DNA of 64,000 nucleotides from Bacteroidota bacterium. Lineage in GTDB: Bacteria; Bacteroidota; Bacteroidia; Chitinophagales; Chitinophagaceae. The notes under the pieces were generated by a model. It had not been told where the DNA came from. It searched no databases and saw nothing but the letters and a program-made list of their open reading frames with translations. Below, piece after piece: positions 60,190-64,000 of the stretch (positions are counted from its first letter, which is position 1; the number at the start of each line of letters is the position of its first letter). A program made the translations under genes and the position numbers. Location: contig JAFDXE010000004.1 in assembly GCA_018268085.1 (NCBI GenBank), forward strand, positions 1 to 64,000, in the 5' to 3' direction.

Positions 60190-61011
60190 ATGAAAACAAT
60201 AATTGTAGCCACCGATTTTTCTGCTGCATCCGGCAACGCAGTGAATTATGCCGCCGACATGGCCGTAGCGCTCCATGTTCCATTAATGCTATTTCACGTG
60301 TATGCGGTACCGGTAGGATACGCCGAAATTCCTGTTCCGGTAAACATTGATGAAATACAGCATATAGCTGACGCTGAGATGAATAAACACCTACGCATCC
60401 TGCAGGAACAGAAAGGAAACAACCTCAACATACAATCCAGGGTAGTAACCGGTGCATTCTTTACTGAACTGAAAAATCTTTGTGAAGAAATAAAACCCAT
60501 GGTAGTTGTATTGGGAAGCCAGGGCACTACTTCTACTGAGCGTTTTTTGTTCGGCAGCCATACTATTCATGCAATAAAACACCTGCAATGGCCTGTAATT
60601 TCAGTTCCGAAAGGCCGAAGTTTTACGGCCATCAAAAAAATAGGAATGGCTTCTACACTTGAAAATATTACGGGCAGAATTCCGGTAAGTGAAATAAAAG
60701 AATTTGTAGAAAGCTTCAAAGCCTCCTTCCATGTTATCAATATTGGTAAAGAAGATAACTTTAATCCCGACATACCTTTTGGCGCAGAAACATTAAAAGA
60801 AATGATGGCGCCGGTTGTTCCTGAGTATCATTTTATAGGATCAGAAGATACCGATAATGCCATCATGAATTTTGCAGATGAAGAAAAACTCGACCTGCTC
60901 ATCATCCTTCCCAAACATCATAGCTTTATTGATAACCTTGTGCATACCAGTCATACAAAAAACTTTGTATTGCATGCGCATGTGCCGCTGCTGGCGTTGC
61001 ATAAACAGTAA
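60190..61011 (+). CDS. Universal stress protein, tandem UspA domains
   Basis: 273 residues starting MKTIIVATDFSAASGNAVNYA. The first half has the full nucleotide motif (LGSQGTTSTERFLFGSHT); the second is degenerate, ending NFVLHAHVPLLALHK. It is the same length as, and very similar to, the USP at 38459, so a duplication inside the island is likely. It lies 61 bp after the DUF1003 gene without a palindrome of its own and is probably co-transcribed. Confidence 0.94.
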   Translation: MKTIIVATDFSAASGNAVNYAADMAVALHVPLMLFHVYAVPVGYAEIPVPVNIDEIQHIADAEMNKHLRILQEQKGNNLNIQSRVVTGAFFTELKNLCEEIKPMVVVLGSQGTTSTERFLFGSHTIHAIKHLQWPVISVPKGRSFTAIKKIGMASTLENITGRIPVSEIKEFVESFKASFHVINIGKEDNFNPDIPFGAETLKEMMAPVVPEYHFIGSEDTDNAIMNFADEEKLDLLIILPKHHSFIDNLVHTSHTKNFVLHAHVPLLALHKQ

Positions 61012-61076
61012 GCAGTACCATTCATGAGGTATCCGGGGTTGCGTATTTATCGGTATATAAAAAAATTGGAGTAGCG

Positions 61077-61535
61077 CTATAGGATCGGTTTATTCATTTC
61101 CTGAGAATTCCCGTTAGCAGTTGCAGAAAAAAACTTATGCGCAATGGCAATATCAATGATCTTCCTGGCAATGATATCATATTCAGCAATCGTATCCGGC
61201 TTTTGAAATACACCCTGCGATTGTAAAGCCTGTTTCATTTCAGCAGAAAATGTGTCTGCAAATCCGGATAAAAACACAAAGGGAATATTCTTTTTACTAA
61301 AGAACGCTGTTTCGCACAATACATTCCGGAAATCAATTCCACTCAACCCGTGCATCTTCATATCACAAATGATGATCAGCGGATCTACTTTTGTTTTATA
61401 TAAATAATCGAGCGCCGAAAAAGGAGACGCAAAACAATGACATTCATTTTTCAATCCAATCTCACTGAAAGCGTCAGCAATCACAGATATCTCATCCTCA
61501 TCATCGTCTACAATTACAATCGGGTAAATGTTCAT
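61077..61535 (-). CDS. Receiver-only response regulator
   Basis: 152 residues: a CheY-like receiver with acidic residues in VIVDDDEDE, phospho-acceptor Asp in IIICDMKMHGLSG, Ser/Thr in FVFLSGFAD and Lys in GVFQKPDT. No output domain follows. No kinase is adjacent; it may feed a phosphorelay or bind a protein partner. A loose palindrome at 61586 with a TTTG-containing box near 29.5 bp could control it. Confidence 0.88.
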   Translation of the reverse strand: MNIYPIVIVDDDEDEISVIADAFSEIGLKNECHCFASPFSALDYLYKTKVDPLIIICDMKMHGLSGIDFRNVLCETAFFSKKNIPFVFLSGFADTFSAEMKQALQSQGVFQKPDTIAEYDIIARKIIDIAIAHKFFSATANGNSQEMNKPIL

Positions 61536-61894
61536 ACCACAAAGTATTTGAACAGCAAATTACCACCAGTGCCATTTTCCAGACATGATATTTCTCATGT
61601 GCTTAACTGACCACTGGCATACAAAAGCCCCGCCAGGTAACCGGCAGGGCTGATTGCTGGCAGGCAATCGTTTAACTACAAATAATAATTGTAATAAATT
61701 GTTTGTGATCTTTCATAGGATATCATAAATTACTTATTTAAAGGTACAGCCCGGTGTGTAGTGCTGCTATGATCATTAAGACTTCATTCCATGATTCAAA
61801 TCAGTTCAGGCTTGACTATCGTCACCAACGCCGGTGATTTTATTCATGCAATTTTTTTTAAACAGCTATTAACTTGGAACCGTAATCTCTTCTT
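61536..61894. promoter_or_regulatory. Complex divergent regulatory region with three CRP/FNR-type palindromes
   Basis: Sites: ATGATATTTCTCAT (core 61586-61597, loose inner bases), TGAT-TCAA-ATCA (61792-61803, centre 61797.5) and TGAC-TATC-GTCA (61813-61824, centre 61818.5). Boxes: GTAATTTG on minus (61556-61563) near 29.5 bp of the first; TACCTTTA on minus (61739-61746) at exactly 51.5 bp of the second; TAACTTGG on plus (61870-61877) at exactly 51.5 bp of the third, 17 bp before the ATG at 61895. No protein gene is seen here. Confidence 0.55.
61621..61734 (-). ncRNA. Candidate small RNA or attenuated leader
   Basis: A minus-strand transcript from the TACCTTTA box would start near 61734 and meet two hairpins: GATTGC/GCAATC (61652-61669), then AGCCC-GCC/GGC-GGGCT (61626-61651), followed by only four U. 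It could be a small RNA of about 110 nt or an attenuator before the receiver gene at 61535. Evidence is positional only. Confidence 0.3.
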
Positions 61895-62986
61895 ATGCAT
61901 ACGCCCGTTACTGTAAACCAACCTGCCAGAACAAGAAGGAATATGCTATTGATAAAAATAGTTTTCTTCCTTTTTATTTCAACTACAGCAATAACTTTTG
62001 ATTTAACAGCTTCCATACCGGGCATCAACCCGATTAAGGAATTAATAGAACGATTACAATCAGATTCTCTGCTGCGTAAAAAATACGGCATAAAAGATTT
62101 ATCGCTATTACAATCATTTTATGAAAACAACCATTACCAGTGGCAGTGGTACAACAATAATAACGCAGTTACAAACAGAAAACAGTTAATACATAAACTG
62201 AGCAATGCAAAAAGTTATGCAATCAAAGAAAGAAACACCGGCTTATTGCAATTGAAATGCAACGACTGTACATTGAATGATTCATTGATCAGTGAAATAA
62301 AATTCAGCAATGCCGGGTTAACCTTTTTTAAAGACCTGGCTTATTCCGATACCAGTTTCGTGTCGTATAATGGCTGGCATTACAGTCCCGATTGCAATGA
62401 TATATCCTGGATGTTACAGAAAAGTATTGAATCCGGCGACTATGATACTTATATCAAATTGGCAGAACCTTCATCAGATACATACCGTTCACTGAAAAAA
62501 TTATATGCTGAAACATTAACTGCCCGGGTGAAAACCCAACAAAAGAAGATCTATAACCAGGTTCAATGGCAACGCTGGATATCCTGCATGGAAGGAAAAT
62601 CTTACCTGTTGATAAACCTCGCAAGTTCCGCAATAACATTGATGGAAGCGGGTAAACCATTGTATCATGCAACGTTCAGGCTGAGCAGGAAGCCGGCAAA
62701 ACCAGTTACCGTAACATCAATCCTGCAACCTGCCCGTTTATATTTTGATGACAATTATCCTTCGTCATTACAATTTGATTTTGACAATCCCTACCAACTC
62801 ACGATTTCGGGTAGCCGCAGTTGCACCGATGGAAAAACGCATATCATCGTTGCCGATCCTGATAAACTACTGGAAGCCATCAAGGCTGATACAAGCGGGG
62901 AAAATGATATATGCACAGAAGAAGCCTGCCCGTACACAGAAACAGCCATCCGTTCCATACCGGTGTTTATAATTGACCTGAAGTAG
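61895..62986 (+). CDS. Degenerate L,D-transpeptidase-like protein
   Basis: 363 residues. After an N-terminal hydrophobic segment (MLLIKIVFFLFISTTAITF) the order of scaffold blocks (FYENNHYQWQWYNNNN, FFKDLAYSD, YSPDCNDISWML, WQRWISCMEGKSYLLINLASS) parallels the YcbB-type enzyme at 52284. The expected SHGC catalytic motif is missing; the region reads GSRSCTDGKTHIIVADPDKL, and the domain is shortened. Probably catalytically dead, perhaps a regulator or partner of the active enzyme. Confidence 0.7.
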   Translation: MHTPVTVNQPARTRRNMLLIKIVFFLFISTTAITFDLTASIPGINPIKELIERLQSDSLLRKKYGIKDLSLLQSFYENNHYQWQWYNNNNAVTNRKQLIHKLSNAKSYAIKERNTGLLQLKCNDCTLNDSLISEIKFSNAGLTFFKDLAYSDTSFVSYNGWHYSPDCNDISWMLQKSIESGDYDTYIKLAEPSSDTYRSLKKLYAETLTARVKTQQKKIYNQVQWQRWISCMEGKSYLLINLASSAITLMEAGKPLYHATFRLSRKPAKPVTVTSILQPARLYFDDNYPSSLQFDFDNPYQLTISGSRSCTDGKTHIIVADPDKLLEAIKADTSGENDICTEEACPYTETAIRSIPVFIIDLK

Positions 62987-62994
62987 ATCTTAAT

Positions 62995-64000
62995 TTACAA
63001 CAATGTTGTTTGCAGGTTAAAAGTTGATAAAGGCAATGTTGTTGAATTCTTTATTTCAGCAAATCCGCCAATTACATCGGTTACATCATAAGTTCCGTTT
63101 TGCATTAAAACAGAAGCAGCAATCATACTCCGGTATCCGCCGGCACAATACAAAACTATTTTTTTATCGGTTGGAAATGCATTGAAGTGCCTGTTCATTT
63201 CATTCAACGGAATGTTTACGGCGCCATGAACATGCTGTGATTCAAACTCCGATCTTTTCCTTACATCATACAAAGCAATATCCTGCACATCCATCATTTG
63301 CTGCAATTGTGATGCGTTAATCCTGTTGATGCTGTTGTATTTTTTCTGACCTGCCAACCAGGTAGTAAATCCGCCTTCGAGGTAACCAATGGTATGATCA
63401 TACCCTACTCTCGATAACCGGATCATACATTCTTTTTCTTTACCCGGTTCTGTAACCAGTACGATCTGCTGGCGAACAGATGGAATCATCTCTCCCACCC
63501 ATTGTGCAAAATTTCCATTTACGCCTACATTGATACTGCCGGGAATAAATCCCTTTGCAAAATCACCGGCATCTCTTGTATCAAGAATCAACACCGCATC
63601 ATCTGCAATTGCTTTTTCAAATTCAGCTAATGTAAGCGGATGATTGCCTCTTGCCAATACTTCATCTAAATGTTCATATCCCTGAAGGTTCATCAACACA
63701 TTTTGCGGAAAATAACCGGGAGGCGTTGTGAGCCCGTTTAATACTTTATCAATGAATGCTTCTTTGGTTAAGGATGGATCCAATGCATAATTAACAAGTT
63801 TCTGATGTCCCAGTGTGTCCGTTGTTTCTTTGCTCATCATTTTACCACAGGCACTTCCTGCTCCATGATTCGGGTACACGATAAGGTTATCATTCAGCGG
63901 CATTATTTTATTACGTAATGAATCATACAAGTATCCGGCAAGTTTTTTTTCATCCAGATCTTTATTTACATGTTGCGCAAGATCGGGGCGGCCCACATCG
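62995..64000 (-). CDS. Persulfide dioxygenase-rhodanese fusion, 5' end cut by the window
   Basis: The visible 335 codons begin inside a metallo-beta-lactamase fold (DVGRPDLAQ, VYPNHGAGSACG), followed by two rhodanese domains. The first (LILDTRDAGDFAKGFIPGSI) has no active-site Cys where expected (VLVTEPGKEK); the second has it in VLYCAGGYRSM. This is the CstB/ETHE1-rhodanese architecture that oxidises glutathione-type persulfides. The N-terminal metal-binding half lies beyond 64000. Confidence 0.9.
   Translation of the reverse strand, partial: DVGRPDLAQHVNKDLDEKKLAGYLYDSLRNKIMPLNDNLIVYPNHGAGSACGKMMSKETTDTLGHQKLVNYALDPSLTKEAFIDKVLNGLTTPPGYFPQNVLMNLQGYEHLDEVLARGNHPLTLAEFEKAIADDAVLILDTRDAGDFAKGFIPGSINVGVNGNFAQWVGEMIPSVRQQIVLVTEPGKEKECMIRLSRVGYDHTIGYLEGGFTTWLAGQKKYNSINRINASQLQQMMDVQDIALYDVRKRSEFESQHVHGAVNIPLNEMNRHFNAFPTDKKIVLYCAGGYRSMIAASVLMQNGTYDVTDVIGGFAEIKNSTTLPLSTFNLQTTLL

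Noticed and set aside
1..64000. tRNA, rRNA, insertion sequences, attachment sites or a replication origin
   Set aside because: No cloverleaf-like tRNA sequence, rRNA core, transposase, integrase, dnaA boxes or flanking direct repeats were seen on reading both strands.

Overview
The window looks like a chromosomal segment of a Bacteroidota bacterium, most likely a member of the Chitinophagaceae. The grounds are promoters of the TAnnTTTG type, a general lack of Shine-Dalgarno sequences, DUF3810, YHYH and head-GIN proteins, the rpmF-plsX order, and a Y_Y_Y beta-propeller histidine kinase. This placement is inference from gene content; no rRNA or tRNA gene is present.

Left third (1-31.5 kb). A degenerate ~90-bp tandem repeat (1-500) is followed by DUF3810 and by the DUF177-rpmF-plsX lipid/ribosome group. 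Next comes a nearly complete haem pathway: hemA-hemC-hemD-hemE-hemF-hemB-hemL on the minus strand, divergent from hemH-hemJ, covering glutamyl-tRNA to protohaem. After it lie a NarL-type response regulator with a previously hidden 59-aa secreted small protein, a decayed ku gene directly before a ligD that has lost its ligase domain, an acyltransferase, a large sensor kinase, two GIN-domain surface proteins, an RND efflux operon, Hsp20, and an operon with YHYH, SCO1, MORN and DUF1648 proteins.

Right half (31.8-63 kb). This is the most interesting part: a stress/hypoxia-type island holding four universal stress proteins, Hsp20, two P-type ATPases, PfkB, a fermentative-type D-lactate dehydrogenase, a flavin/PNPOx-like protein, two L,D-transpeptidase-like proteins (one apparently catalytically dead), a Mla/MCE lipid-transport operon, a MacB/Dev-type exporter, a Na/Pi-type transporter, a DUF1003 protein, a receiver-only regulator and several uncharacterised small proteins. 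Most of its lead intergenic regions carry a CRP/FNR-type palindrome, (A/C)TGA(T/C)-N4-(A/G)TCA. The palindrome centre repeatedly lies 29.5 or 51.5 bp from a TAnnTTTG-like -7 box, two helical turns apart. One palindrome (56156-56167) serves both divergent genes with perfect boxes. The gene set recalls the mycobacterial DosR dormancy regulon, but the operator is FNR-like, and the regulator gene is not in the window. Two operators point at gene-free stretches ending in hairpins and may drive small RNAs. A further copy of the motif lies in the hemA/hemH divergent region, which would tie haem synthesis to the same control.

The right edge cuts a persulfide dioxygenase-rhodanese fusion gene. Start codons were moved downstream of the longest ORF where an ATG, a domain boundary or a promoter indicated it. 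No database search or computation could be run; family names come from recognised motifs.
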